A stretch of DNA of 64,000 nt from Doryteuthis pealeii (GCA_023376005.1 CM042157.1:57423702-57487701), one strand, 5' to 3'. Positions 31,951-42,970 are shown, numbered from the stretch's first letter. Notes: generated by a model from the sequence alone, not told the origin. Numbers and translations: made by a program.

Positions 31951-32222
31951 ATTAAAATCAAAACTTCGCTGCTGATATCGCTGTAACAATAAGCAGGCAG
32001 AGACAATATTTCATTATCAGCAGGGGCTGGTATACAGACAGTTCCGCAAATTGGGTGATTTTGGCTTAATTAATTAATTACACCCCTTAATCAGTAAAAA
32101 TCAATAATCAAATGTGGCGTGTTTCTTAGTTAGAAGAATATTAATGTGTATGCAAGATTAAAAATTTGAATGACCCCCCGTTTTGGAGTTATACGTCGAC
32201 ACGTATATACCAAAATATCTCC

Positions 32223-32225
<3 letters not shown>

Positions 32226-32281
<56 letters not shown>

Positions 32282-32551
32282 AGTTAAGAGTAAGGAAATC
32301 CGACTGTATATGTATAGATGAAATGGTATGAAAAACATGTTGTTAAATTGAATTTATTTTTACAACATTTTACAAATTTCTCTGTTTCTTTCTTGAAGAA
32401 TCCAGATTAAAAACATTCACATCTTAAAACGGTCACAATTATCATTATCCTCTGATGAAAATTTTTTGATGAAAGCGAAATATTGGCAATATTAGCAACG
32501 CAAAAGTTATAAAAATAAATTCAATTTAACAACATATGTGTTTTTCATACC

Positions 32552-32592
<41 letters not shown>
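32226..32592. mobile_element. Penelope-like terminal repeat between two (AT)n tracts
   Basis: (AT)n at 32226-32280 and 32554-32592 flank a unit whose ends atggtatgaaaaacatgttg (32321) and ttcataccatta (32545) are inverted. The right part reads ctctgatgaaaattttttga, tgaaagcgaaatattggc, the order CTGATGA ... GAAA of a hammerhead core, then aataaattcaatttaacaac. No protein remains. Confidence 0.5.
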
Positions 32593-32593
<1 letters not shown>

Positions 32594-32645
32594 TCATCAA
32601 AAAGTGGAATATAACTAAATTCAAAATAAACGAAAAATCTGGGAA

Positions 32646-32775
32646 AGGCCAGCTGGTGTAATGGTTAGTCCCCGCCTGTTAGCCTGGCAATCGAGGTTTC
32701 GAGTCACGTACGGAGCAGACCCCCATGTCTATAACCTTGTTTATGAGACCTAATAGGTCGAAATGTACATACAGG
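32646..32775 (+). mobile_element. tRNA-derived SINE, family 4 (single copy seen)
   Basis: A box ctggtgtaatggttagtccc (32651-32670), B box gaggtttcgagtc (about 32693), then cccccatgtctataacc and gacctaataggtcgaaatg. The B box is GGTTTCGAGTC, close to consensus. Confidence 0.65.
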
Positions 32776-32894
32776 GATTGACATTTTCTCGATTTGTTTA
32801 GACTTATATTTAAACATATATGCCTGCCTAAATTCATTAATCATTAACTAATTAATTTCAAAATTAGGTATGACTTCAATTAAGCACATATCCT

Positions 32895-32954
<60 letters not shown>

Positions 32955-33275
32955 TTGTCGAGTTATTTGATTGGCTGCTGGTTTGCTTCTTTGTGTTTTT
33001 TTTTTTGTTTTTGTTTTTGTTTTCGTCTTTTGTTTTCTTGGAAAAGTGTATTCTGATGTCTTTGTGTCGGTAGTCTGTTGGCATCATCATCAAGAAGAAG
33101 AAGAAGAAGAAGAAGAAGAAGAAGGCAGACAGTATAGATTCATCCCACCCCTTTCCCTTTCTCTTTCACCCGTCTTTCTAAAAACGAAAAGGATCGTTTA
33201 CCGACAACAGTCAGTTAATTCAAAGAAACAAAAATACGTTCTAAAAATTTGTCTTCGAAATATAAACGGCATTGG
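32895..33275 (+). repeat. (AT)n and family K fragment with (GAA)n
   Basis: (AT)n at 32898-32950, then the family K phrase cgtttgtcgagttatttgat, tggctgctggtttgcttctt, ttggaaaagtgtattctg. It continues with (AAG)n at 33091-33124 and, after cacccctttccctttctctt, cgacaacagtcagttaattc, acgttctaaaaatttgtc. It resembles the complement order of the copies at 41.5-42.6 kb. Confidence 0.6.
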
Positions 33276-33412
33276 GTATTTACCCAACCCTTTCGCGACG
33301 GGAAGGATATGACGCAAGTATGAGTCATCCGGCGAAGACCCAACTCGCTATTCCAGTAGTAATAGATCTGCGAGCATAGCTTGCTAACCATTACACCACG
33401 ATGGGACGCCCA
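33276..33412 (-). mobile_element. tRNA-derived SINE, family 2
   Basis: Complement: A box tcgtggtgtaatggttagca and B box near 33345 (gcgagttgggtcttc), then gacttatgactcatacttgcg-type text and ccgtcgcgaaagggttgggt. The tail gggttgggtaaatacc is shared with the copy at 62108. Confidence 0.72.
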
Positions 33413-33548
33413 ACCACGACGAATAAGTTAAGATAAAAATCAATTAGGATTAAAAAGGTGGAGGGCAATACTAATTAAAATCATCATTAATAATCATGAA
33501 GAGTCCTTTTTACAAATTGTTTTTGGTGTTGATTTCGTCGTCGTCTTC

Positions 33549-33750
33549 GGGGTGGCCTAATGTCGGTATCAGCCAGACAGCGAAGGAGTCTATCCCCTTT
33601 TCACTAGCGTTAGACCAATGGGATTGTTTTTGCCTCTGAGGTGGAGCGCCACATCTACCATCAGCTCCTCACTTTACCGCACAGATTCCTGTGCTACTCA
33701 TACGCTGAGTTGGCGAGGGCCGGTATCGAACCAAGAACCTAGTGGTTTCT
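33549..33750 (-). mobile_element. tRNA-derived SINE, family 3
   Basis: Complement of the 13303 copy: gtggcctaatgtcggtatca, ctatccccttttcactagcg, gaggtggagcgccacatc, catcagctcctcactttacc, catacgctgagttggcgagg, gccggtatcgaaccaagaac. The A-box half is lost. Confidence 0.78.
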
Positions 33751-34517
33751 ATTATTTTAATATGCACAAATCTTTATATAAAAAAAATCTTAAGATTCGT
33801 GCATATTAACGAATCTTTATATTAAATATGCACCAAACTTTATTTAAAAAAATTTAAAGATTCGTGCATATTAAAATAATTGTTAATGAAAAATTATATA
33901 AGAATATAGAATCGTTTTATCTATAAATAAAAATGTAAATAAAATAAAATTCGTAACTAAAGAAAAAATATTCGTAGAACCAGGAATTTACAGGATTCAA
34001 AGTTTTGTTTTTTAATCTAAAACTTTCAATTTTCTAAGCTAAAAACATTATGTTTTAAAAATAAAATAATTGTTTCATTTCTAAGTAAATTTTTTCTTTC
34101 TCTCTATCAAAAAGACGCTGTACTCGCTAAGCGAAGAGAATTTTGTTTTGATAAAGATTTGTGGGCGTGTCTAAAGCTGATGTCATCGGCAGAACTCGAG
34201 CGAGTAGCCGTTAAGCAGTACCAAAAAAGTATTACCCGTATATATATATAGAATACATATATAGAATTTTTTTTAACAAATTAAATTTTCCTGAATGCTA
34301 AGACACCCCTTTTTGGTGAGGAGAGAGTCTAAATGTGAAGTAATTGCACTCATGCAAGAGCTTTGCTTCGAATCTGGATCCCTATTGGCTTTTAAAATTT
34401 AAATCCCAGACACTGTCGCTTCTTAAAACGTGATATCTTTTACTGATTCTTCAAATGCGTTCTATTTCGCGCTAAGACCCAGGAAAAGGCATGAATCCAT
34501 CTCTTGTCACTCTCATC
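33751..34517. other. AT-rich DNA with short inverted phrases
   Basis: Repeated phrases around aaatctttatat and aagattcgtgcatattaa (33768-33880) form short inverted and direct repeats. No gene was recognised. 34127-34230 is GC-richer but has no open frame. Confidence 0.4.
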
Positions 34518-34975
34518 ATCATCATCATCATCATCATGTCGTGCTTTCAGCGCGGATATCCATGACAATTTCTCTCCATCCGTCCCTATCGCTCATCATT
34601 TTCGGGAGGTCCTCTATGCAGCATCCTGCATCCGCACAGAGCTGATCAATGTACATTTTTGCTGGTCGGCCCACACTGGCTTGTCCATGTGTTGGCTTCC
34701 ACAGGAGGACGTCGCTTATGAGTTCGTCCTTGCTTCTCCAGCAGTGTCCCGCGTGTCTTGTCCGTCTTACTTTGATGGTTTGTGTGATATGTGGTAGGTG
34801 GCTGTACAGCTGTTTTCTCGTAGGGTGTTGTTTCCATGTCTTGTTCAGGATCACCCGCAGCATTCTTGTGCAGCTCCCATCTAGTTTATTCTCTAGTCAC
34901 TTAGTTAGGGTCCAGGTGGTGCAGCCATACAGCAGTACTGATATGACAACGGCCTGGAAGAACCGTATTCAGCCT
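34518..34975 (-). mobile_element. RTE-like LINE, C-terminal end of the reverse transcriptase protein (5'-truncated)
   Basis: On the minus strand the frame reads FFQAVVISVLLYGCTTWTLT, a stop, then LENKLDGSCTRMLRVILNKT, then RRTRHAGHCWRSKDELISDV and ends GWREIVMDIRA. This is the widely distributed C-terminal region that follows the reverse transcriptase domain in non-LTR retrotransposons of many invertebrates. The 3' tail is (ATG)n (complement catcatcat at 34517-34537). One in-frame stop and the 5' truncation make it a dead copy. Its tail phrase recurs as short 3'-end fragments at 43590, 44815 and 61655. Confidence 0.82.
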
Positions 34976-35394
34976 AGATTCAAATCAGAGGGGTTGGGTA
35001 AATGCATAGACATGGTACTTTTCCATAACTCTTGCTCTTTTGAAAGTGTTTCACTACTGGTCTTCAAGTTCTCTATCTTTCGTTTTAAAACATTAAAACC
35101 GACAACTGATAGCTGTCCACCTCTAAGTTTTATTTCAAGGTCGTATACCTCGTATTGTTAGGTTTTCAATAGGACAATTAAATAAGGAAATGACTTTAGC
35201 AACGAAGATATTTCTGATTTAAAAATCTAATCTCTGTCATACAATTGGAAACAAAGACATATTCAACTTTATTGATTCAATTGAAGGCGTAGGTGGCATT
35301 TAAAACTAGGCAGGACCAAGTATTGTCGAAAGAAAATCGACACCCATAGATAAAAAGTAAGTAATTCAAAACATTATATGGCTTAGCTTTGTAA
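34976..35394. other. Unassigned DNA between two LINE fragments
   Basis: Starts with a SINE-tail-like ggggttgggtaaatgcatag (34993-35012). The remainder is unassigned. Confidence 0.4.
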
Positions 35395-35830
35395 AGAAAA
35401 TTTAAGAGTGTGGTCCATGTTGACTGTAAGCATATTCGTAGCTGATAAGATCAATGTAGAGCGGATTGGCACAGTCGCAGCGTCTGCAGCTGAAAGTCTG
35501 GTCAGGGTTTGATGGCTTTATGTTATGATTCCTCCTTCTATGCTTTTTGTCCTTTAGGGTAGACCTACGGGTGTTTTCGAAGGAGGAAACAGCATGGTTA
35601 GCGGTGAGACGCGAGGCGTCACGGTTCTCAGTTAGGGTTGACGATGGTTGATTTGACAGGCACCAAGGGATTTTTAAAGCAGTCCTTGTATCGTGTCCAT
35701 CTGTCACGATGACCAGTACAGAGCTCGCTGTACAATGTGATTTTGGGGAGTGTGATCCTGGAAACGTATCCTGTCCATCGTATCTGGAATTTTAGAAGCA
35801 TTTTAGTAATATTTTCTCGATGTTGGTGAT
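35395..35830 (-). mobile_element. LINE 3' end encoding a C-terminal zinc knuckle, broken
   Basis: On the minus strand RWTGYVSRITLPKITLYSEL, then CTGHRDRWTRYKDC, then (frame change) TENRDASRLTANHAVSSFEN, TRRSTLKDKKHRRRN and FSCRRCDC are read. This is the C-terminal block of a common non-LTR retrotransposon protein, ending in a Cys-rich knuckle (C-x2-C, then H). The knuckle is damaged and at least one frameshift splits the segment. It is a different family from the neighbouring fragment at 34518. Confidence 0.75.
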
Positions 35831-36357
35831 CGTCGCCTGTTCAAGGACTTTACGTATTGTTGAAATATCTTATTTGGAATTATTTTTGCTTGAAACAGAA
35901 ATATTTTATTTGAAATTTTTATTTATATTTGTACAAAAATACATAGAAAAATCAATCAGAACATATTCAGTGTATTATATTATTATGGTAATACAGGAAG
36001 GAGGAAGAGAAATTGTGTGCGATAAAAGGTAAATAAATGGAAGACTGTTACATATTATGTGGTGTCATGGGTTGTTGACAAGACCCTGTAGTTAGTTTGA
36101 AATAGGTTCGTTAGAATTGAAAGCGTAGGCGGTTAGATTTCCGTTGGAAAAATACCAGAACTGTTGGTAACCCCACCTGACCCCTAGAGAACACGTCACG
36201 AGAAACACGTGACTAGTTTTAGATTTAGTTTCAACCAGAGATGGACGCAGGGTAGATGTGCCACTGCGAGGTTGAATCTCCCGCGCGGCAAATAAAAACA
36301 TGGTCAGAAATAAAACTTGATCAAGAAAATAAAAGTCTTGTGAGTTGATTAATTTGC
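35831..36357. other. Low-repeat DNA, no gene assigned
   Basis: One of the less repetitive stretches. Short open frames exist on both strands but none shows a domain, signal peptide or clear splice structure. Confidence 0.4.
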
Positions 36358-36490
36358 ATGACTAAAAAAAACGTAGCCCGAAAAAAAGCCCTTAGAAAAA
36401 GAAGACTAGACAACATGACGGCCAAAAGAAGAAATAGAGGAAACAGCCAGACGATCATAGCCGAAGCAGTAAAGCCGAGAGGAAGAACAA
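36358..36490 (+). CDS. Weak candidate 5' coding exon, very basic peptide
   Basis: An ATG at 36358 opens 44 codons, mostly Lys/Arg/Asn (MTKKNVARKKALRKRRLDNM and so on to VKPRGRTS), ending at a plausible donor gtaaga at 36491. A second ATG (residue 20) is also in frame. It lies in a stretch with few recognised repeats, just before a (CT)n tract. The composition resembles a nuclear or nucleic-acid-binding peptide, or simply purine-rich DNA. No partner exon was found downstream. I do not recognise it, and it may not be a gene. Confidence 0.2.
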
Positions 36491-36533
36491 GTAAGACTAT
36501 ACTCTGTATCTCTCTAATATCTCTCTATCATCG

Positions 36534-36536
<3 letters not shown>

Positions 36537-36586
<50 letters not shown>
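36537..36586. repeat. (CT)n microsatellite
   Basis: About 46 bases of pure ctctct. Confidence 0.92.
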
Positions 36587-36587
<1 letters not shown>

Positions 36588-37435
36588 TGTATACCCAACG
36601 ATATTCGACGATGGAGTATATAACGTTATATAACTAGACAAACAAGAGTAAAAAAATAACGAGGAATGGTGTATTCTTGAATGTAATATCAATGGAAAAG
36701 TAAATGTGTACAATCGGAAAGTCCGTTCGACGAAGAGTTCTGTTTGTGTTTAAAGTTATACTTGTCTCTTCTCTGAGCCTGCTGCAGATAGGAACCGGTG
36801 ACGGGATATACAACACTGGTACGGTGGATAACGATGTAACTTCTCTTGCGCTGCACGTGGTTACGTGGGAAGAGCGGGTATGATTGTATGTGTCGGGGGT
36901 TGAACCGTTGTGTGTGACGGGATTGAATCGTTAGGAGAAGTTGATCCGCTACATCTACTTATGTTGGACTTTATCTGTGAACAAAACGTGAATTTGAGGA
37001 TAGTCTGTTCCACTGGTTCGATGGTGTGTCTAGCCGACTGTTTGGTAACAAGGAAAACTTCGTGGAGCCAGTGGTGCAGCAAGTGTTTCTGGGGTGCTGC
37101 TTCTAGTGCCTTCTAAATGGCCAAAGGGATTCATATAACTTGCCTCCACCTCGCGTCCGTGGTGTAAGCAGTTAGCCGGTGTTCAGTGTAGACTGGTACT
37201 CTCTTACTTTGTGGACCTTGACGAAGAATCATAAATCATGGCGAAATTTGATTCGAGTATAATGTGTCAAATACATATTGGAATAGTTTATACCAGTTAA
37301 ACTTTACCGGCTATTCAGATCTACGAAGGCTATTTAGTTGTTCCTAACTCACGAGGTTTCAATATTAGCATTAGTGATACAATAGCACTAAATAAACGGA
37401 AAGGAAAATCGAGACGAACTCATATAAACAATATA
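36587..37435. other. Low-repeat DNA, nothing assigned
   Basis: Relatively GC-balanced sequence with short frames of up to about 70 codons on both strands and no domain. A host exon could be hidden, but I see no support for one. Confidence 0.4.
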
Positions 37436-37560
37436 TTACGAGGGTAATCCCAAAAATAAGGCCTCCAAAGAGTTGGGGACGCAGTGAAACAGTTTGAACT
37501 GCCATTGGCAACACTGTTGTTTGTTGTGCATATGCCTGTGCCTGTCCCTGTAACTAAAAC
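37436..37560 (+). mobile_element. Mariner-type element, 5' terminal fragment
   Basis: Starts with the terminal repeat tacgagggtaatcccaaaaa then taaggcctcc, continuing aagagttggggacgcagtga and gccattggcaacactgttg. This matches the decayed 5' region of the element at 20671. The end is the complement of the 3' terminal repeat at 21111. Sequence identity stops near 37545. Confidence 0.78.
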
Positions 37561-38317
37561 ATCCCGGTGTCTTTATCTTGTGTTTTCAAATAATATGTTT
37601 CATGGTGGCAGCGGTGGTGGGCTAACAAGACCGATAAATTTCACAGGAAATATCATAATCCCAAAGGCGACTAACAACTAGCCACGTATTGACGAATGAA
37701 AAGCCGATAACCGCCATTTGCAAATAAATAAATAAATAAATAAATAAATAAACTCCGAAAAAGCCACGAAATCAGTGCTATTATAAAAATTAGCGGGGTA
37801 TTAGTTCGAAGCTAACACCCACATTCCTAAAATGCATTATATTATCCAAACGATGGTAACCAACACAGAATATTCGGTAGGGAAAAGACAAGTCAATTTA
37901 TGCAGGTTAACAACATTTAATAAGATCAACAATACAGAGATAACAATGGTTTCGTCCCAAACCATAAAAAGGACACAAGGATGTTCCAAGGAACATGAAG
38001 AAGGGTAAGGTACAAAGAAATTGAAACCACTTACATATTTTTCCTTTGTCTGTGTGCTCTGGGAAAAAAGGAAGATATCAGGGCTCACCTACTCACGGAA
38101 AAAAATTGACATGTGACGTGGGAAGCCTTTCTCCCAAATATAAAAAGGGAGACAATTCTATTTTGTGTCCCAACACGGGTATTAGTTTATAACAAACACT
38201 TGGTCCTTATAATGCATTAGTACATCGATGGATACACTAACATGGTACATTTGGAAAGGAAAGACAAACAATCAATTCGTATGAACAATGCATATATAGA
38301 TACACAACAAAGTATGG
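37561..38317. other. Unassigned DNA with (AAAT)n
   Basis: A short taaataaataaataaa run at 37726-37752. The remainder contains no recognised element. Confidence 0.4.
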
Positions 38318-38801
38318 CTGACTTCTGATTTAGGTCGGAAAATTAAAACGTAAAGTTTTTTGGTGATCCCCCATAAACAATCTAACTACAGTCTATGAAT
38401 TAACATTTTGCGAATTGGGTTACGGTTTAGGGGATTAAGGTTGCTTTTAATTATGTATTGCTTGAAAAAAATAAACAACAAAAAACCCAAATTACTATAC
38501 ATTTTTAACCATTGAAATTGATTATTGAATCTATTATTGAGACAGTTGTTTGTGTTAGTATTGCAATGTATAATTTCAATTAAACTTAGTTTAAAAACAT
38601 ATTTTTCAACATTAAATATATAGTAATTTGGGTTTTTGTTGTTTATTTTTTTATGCAATACGTAATTAAAAACAACCTTAATCCCCTAAAACCGTAACCC
38701 AATTCGCAAAATGTTAATTCATAGACTGTAGTTAAACTGTCATGGGGGATCACCAAAAACTTTCCGTTTTAATTTTCCGACCTAAATCAGAAGTCAGCCC
38801 A
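38318..38801. mobile_element. Foldback element, family F, copy 1
   Basis: The ends ctgacttctgatttaggtcg and cgacctaaatcagaagtcag are perfect complements. The arms run inwards through ggaaaattaaaacg, ggtgatcccccat, cgaattgggttacggtttag and actatacatttt for about 200 bases each. They surround a short centre near 38560 (gagacagttgtttgtgttag). Non-coding. A second copy at 55863-56331 shares the arm sequence. Confidence 0.85.
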
Positions 38802-38820
38802 AAATAGAATAATATATATA

Positions 38821-39088
38821 TTTACCAACCCCTCCGCACGAGCAGGATGTGACACAAGGCCAATTTCTTAAGCGGAGTTTAACAGGTTTGAATTCAGAGT
38901 TTTCTTTCTCCTAGACTGGTTACCTAGTCATTGTTAAAGAGCCCAGCCCGCCCTACTATTTACCCATAGCTGGAGGGAGTGTAGTTGGATGCACACCTTT
39001 CTCAAGAGTATTAGCGTCATGTGAAATGCAAACAGTCTCGTCAAGGATTTGAACTTGGGTCGACGAGTCCATTTTCCACGCGCCTCCA
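38821..39088 (-). mobile_element. tRNA-derived SINE, family 1, well preserved
   Basis: Complement includes the whole tail (accaacccctccgcacgagc, aggatgtgacacaaggcc), body (ctactatttacccatagctg), B box (ggatttgaacttggg, about 39045) and part of the A-box end. It lies directly after the foldback element. Confidence 0.83.
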
Positions 39089-39630
39089 AATAACATAATG
39101 TATGTGTCACCAATGGGTAACCTGCACAAAATGCTCCACGAACAAAGTGTTAGAAAAGGAACAAGAACATGATTAGAAAAGATTTACTGTGTCGTCAATG
39201 GTTTTCATGGCGAGATGTAATAAAATGCCATGAAAGCTGGAGATAAATTGTTTCTATCCTGTTCTACGAACAGAAATGAAAAACGTGTCCTTTTCGCTCC
39301 ACGAGCGTTGATAAAAAAGAATAGGTCTTATTGACCGAGAAGATCTATGAGAAAGTTAAAAAGTTAGTTAGTTGGAGGATCAGCGTATATTTGCGTATGT
39401 TGATTTATTCCTCGTGCGTTGATTGAAAGTTGGACCCGAGAAATAAAGATGTATACCAAAAGTAATTAAGCCTCCGTGTTACTGAATTTATAAGAACAAC
39501 TAAGATGGGTGCGGAGAGAGGTCCAACTCTCGAGACGACTCGAAACGATGAAAGAGAAACCTAGAAGATACCCTTAATTCTGCCAGTTGAGAAGATAGCA
39601 GAGGTAGAAGACAGAAAAGAGGACGTAAGA
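39089..39630. other. Unassigned DNA
   Basis: No gene or repeat recognised. Composition is mixed. Confidence 0.4.

Positions 39631-39632
<2 letters not shown>

Positions 39633-39677
<45 letters not shown>
39633..39677. repeat. (TAA)n microsatellite upstream of a LINE 3' end
   Basis: A pure ataataata run of about 45 bases that stops at the LINE fragment. Confidence 0.92.
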
Positions 39678-39679
<2 letters not shown>

Positions 39680-39680
<1 letters not shown>

Positions 39681-40033
39681 GAACTTGTCAACTGGTAGAT
39701 TTTGCAGTTCCAGCAGATCACAGGGTGAAGATGAAAGAAAACGAAATGATAGACCAATACTTAGACCTCACTAGAGAATTGAAAAAAAAAACCCTGTGGA
39801 ATATGAGAGTGAAAGTGATACCAATAGTAGTTGGGTCACTAGGAACGGTCCCAAAAAGCTTAGGAAACAGACTAGAGGAACTGACAACCAGAAAAAGAAT
39901 TGAGACCATCCAGACAAGAGTATTGTTTAAATCAGCTGGAATACCCAGGGAAGTTCTGGAGACCAGAGGAGACTTGTTGTCAGTCAACTCCAGTGAAAGA
40001 CCATCGGCTAACTGTGGCGTGAAAAACTAATAA
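39680..40033 (+). mobile_element. R2/R4-type LINE 3' end, copy 4
   Basis: Starts at the second half of the endonuclease: VDFAVPADHR (39693 on, one frame), then KENEMIDQYLDLTRELKK and MRVKVIPIVVGSLGTVPKSL in the next frame, ending GIPREVLETRGDLLSVNS. One frameshift. The 3' UTR phrase gtgaaagaccatcggctaac and a taataaaataata tail follow. Confidence 0.8.
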
Positions 40034-40520
40034 AATAATAAACAAACTATATAAAAGCAAAAAAAAAAAAAAGATAAGACGGAGCAGAATAGCAAGTGTA
40101 GAATGTGTGGAGACAAGACACGATTGGGTAGGAAAGGTGATCCACTGGGAAGTTGTGCAAGAAATTAAATTTTCACCATGCTACTAAATGGTATATGCAC
40201 AGCAAACAAAAAAATATGCCGGTCCCCTGATACACATCGGACATCAACACATTTGAACCACACTCCAGATATCAAATTCTCTTCTAAGTCAGCCGACTGA
40301 CCCCATATAAATAAAAGTACCATTCCCTACACACCCGACTTCCCCTCGCCCTTCACCCATTTACCTTTTCACTATAAAAGCAGAATGTACAAGTACTTAT
40401 GTCAATAAAATTTTGAAAAAAGCTTCATCCAGGTGAAATATCAACTGAATCTAACTGTCTGTGTTGTTATATCCACACTTTCCTCTATTCTCAACCACAG
40501 AGTGAGGTGCATGAAACTCT
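40034..40520. other. Unassigned DNA
   Basis: 40426-40510 (cttcatccaggtgaaatatc, ctgtgttgttatatccacac, cctctattctcaaccac) resembles text near 56660-56740 and 60710-60830, perhaps Penelope-type termini. The rest is unassigned. Confidence 0.4.
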
Positions 40521-40524
40521 CTGG

Positions 40525-40925
40525 GAGTTTGAAATACAGACGGATCACCTAATCCCGGCTAGGAGATCAGACCTAGTGTTGATTAACCAGAAGTCATTAT
40601 GTGGATTTTGTCGTCCCGACAGGATTGCTAAATAAAAAGGAAAGAAAATGAACAGAGAGAAAAATAATTTGACCTTGACAGAGAACTGAAAAAAATGCGG
40701 AACATGAAGGTCAAGGTTGTACCAATTATAATTAGTGCCTTTGGAACGGACCCAAGGATCTGGAAAAGAGTGTAGATGAATTAGATATCAGAGACCATCC
40801 AAACAGCAACATTGTTAAGATCGGCTAGAATGCTCAGAAGAGTCCTGGGGACCTGAGGAGACTTGCTGTCAGTTAACCTCCAATGAAAGACCACCAGCTA
40901 AGGCGGATACTAAAAATTCACAAAG
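40525..40925 (+). mobile_element. R2/R4-type LINE 3' end, copy 5, with endonuclease segment
   Basis: Reads ETLWEFEIQTDHLIPARRSD and VLIN, then with frame breaks CGFCRPD, RNMKVKVVP-like text and the shared 3' UTR (gaggagacttgctgtcagtt, ccaccagctaaggcgg). Here the catalytic pair is SD rather than PD. It extends further 5' than copies 3 and 4 and is not preceded by (TAA)n. Confidence 0.78.
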
Positions 40926-40973
40926 AGTAAAATAATTATGCAACAAGGAGTATTTAACAATAAAAAATTGATG

Positions 40974-41240
40974 GTGGCGACCAGTGATGCTTAAGGACGG
41001 AATCCTGGTGGCTGAGCAGTTAATGATTTGCAAACACTCCACTTTGGCCCTTACTTAGGCAAGATAGACGTTCGCTGAGGTCTCGTCAAGCCATAGCACC
41101 TATAAGATTGTACTGACTGTATTCTTCAATTACTCTTAAACCCCAATCTTTTTATCATATATGTACTTGAAGGCAGTGGCTGAGGGTCTTAGTGTCCTGG
41201 GTATGACGCTAAAATGTATCTAGTGGTGAGGTCCAGAGGC
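40974..41240 (+). repeat. Dispersed repeat family D, middle part
   Basis: Phrases ggcgaccagtgatgcttaag, caaacactccactttggccc, ttttatcatatatgtacttg and gtatgacgctaaaatgtatc match the centre of the copy at 3281. Confidence 0.7.
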
Positions 41241-41379
41241 TGAAGCCTCTTGACCGGAAACTTGAGATTTTGAGTAAAAACTTGTCCAGACTTATTCTTG
41301 GTATTAGAAAGATAAGTAACAATAGATATAATAGGGAAGACAGAGCGCAGGTATAGTGCAAATACCAATAGCGATGGCT

Positions 41380-41437
<58 letters not shown>

Positions 41438-41552
41438 GGGGGGATGGAATTCGTGATGTCGGCCCGCCTTGATGATGAAGACGATTTATGTCAAGAGATT
41501 ACACAAAAACCGAAATTATTTCAAAATAAAGCTTTCCTAGAAAAACAACCCC

Positions 41553-41604
<52 letters not shown>

Positions 41605-41735
41605 AAAGAATCAACGGACATCTACCCGATTTATATTTTGGTAATAAATTCTTGGAACGTATTAAAAGTATTTTCGACTCTTTGAATTATTTGACTGTTG
41701 TCGGTAAACGACTCTAGAAAACTTGTATGCGCACC

Positions 41736-41781
<46 letters not shown>

Positions 41782-41810
41782 CCCAGTATGTTTCTATCTA
41801 TCTATGATGA
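41380..41810 (+). repeat. Family K, copy 1, with (AG)n and (AT)n
   Basis: (AG)n at 41381-41430, the LINE-tail phrase gaattcgtgatgtcggcccg, cttgatgatga and gtcaagagattacacaaaaa. Then follow (AT)n (41556-41601), ggacatctacccgatttata, ttaaaagtattttcgactct and ttgactgttgtcggtaaacg (an empty Helitron site, see findings), and (AT)n at 41739-41778. Confidence 0.75.
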
Positions 41811-42033
41811 TGATGAGGAGGAGGAGGAGGAGAGGGGGAGGATTTATGCTATGAGACTGTTTACACAAAATCGTATTCATTTCAGAATACAGCTTTCCAA
41901 GAAACAAAATAAAAATTAAAAAAAAAAAAAAAAACGAAAAAAATAAAGACACAAAGCAAAGAAGCAAACCAACAGCCAATCAAATAGCTCGACAAACGGA
42001 TATCTTCATGGTTTATATTTGAGACAGAGATAC

Positions 42034-42108
<75 letters not shown>

Positions 42109-42161
42109 AGGGAGAGAGAGAGAGAGAGAATCAGGTGAATCCGTGCTGACGGTCTGTCTTA

Positions 42162-42195
<34 letters not shown>

Positions 42196-42625
42196 GTTAT
42201 GTCTTGAGATTACTTACACAAAAAAAAACCCCGAAAATATTTCAGATTATTCAGGGTTTCTGAGAAACGAAAAAACGAAAAAAAGAAAAGAAAATCCAGA
42301 ACGAAAGAAACCAATCAAAATAACCTGGCGAACGGACATCCACCCGATTTATATTTTGGTGATAAGTTCTTAGAACGTATCAAAAGTATTTTCGTTTCTT
42401 TGAATTACCTGACGGTTGTCGGCAATCGACTCTAGAAAACTTCTATGCAGCCCCCCACCCCCTTTTAAGGTGATGTAATGCTTAGCGTATGTGGAGATTG
42501 GGTGACAGGATTTTTACTTGAAGAATTGATGGATAGATAGACAAACAAATAATAAATATGAATAAATCGTTTTCATCGGTCAAATACAAACACAAAAATA
42601 TAAAATAAAAAAAGAATTTAAATAT
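41810..42625 (+). repeat. Family K, copy 2; partner of an inverted copy at 60.9-61.6 kb
   Basis: Landmarks: gaggaggagagggggaggat, gactgtttacacaaaatcgt, ttcagaatacagctttccaa, gacaaacggatatcttcatg, (AG)n at 42041-42128, gaatccgtgctgacggtctg, (GAT)n, ggacatccacccgatttata, tttgaattacctgacggttg, taatgcttagcgtatgtgga and tacttgaagaattgatgg. All occur in reverse complement at 60925-61645 with few differences. Confidence 0.85.
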
Positions 42626-42639
42626 AAGTATATTTATTA

Positions 42640-42835
42640 TTATGGTATAGATTATGTGTCTGTTTGTAGCTGAAACTACATCACCGGCGATGTCACAATT
42701 CCCATAGTTATTCAAGTTATATCTTCAATGATTATTAAATAATCATTATTCAACCTTAATTAGTATTTTATTTATTAACCACCTCTCAATCAAAGTATAG
42801 TTGAGCTAGATTTGCCTCAAAACAACCCATGTTAT
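42640..42835 (+). mobile_element. Helitron-like relative (end sequence related to copies A-C)
   Basis: tattatggtatagattatgt, gtctgtttgtagctgaaact, tcacaattcccatagttatt and cttcaatgattattaaataa resemble the 5' end of Helitrons A-C (TCTTATTATAATGGAGATTG and what follows). It continues to ttgcctcaaaacaacccatg. A closer relative lies inverted at 60290-60500. No CTAG terminus was identified, so the class is tentative. Confidence 0.5.
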
Positions 42836-42889
42836 CGATCAATACGTTTACAATCCTGCAATGTAATGCCACTTATGTTGGAAAAAACT

Positions 42890-42891
42890 GA

Positions 42892-42948
<57 letters not shown>

Positions 42949-42970
42949 AAGAAAGAGAGAGAGAGAGATG
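42890..42970. repeat. (AT)n-(AG)n composite microsatellite
   Basis: An atat run with a gtat interruption passing into agag/aaag text. Confidence 0.9.

Noticed and set aside
34649..35161. 170-codon plus-strand open frame
   Set aside because: It is antisense to the RTE-like LINE coding end on the minus strand, which carries recognisable conserved protein text.
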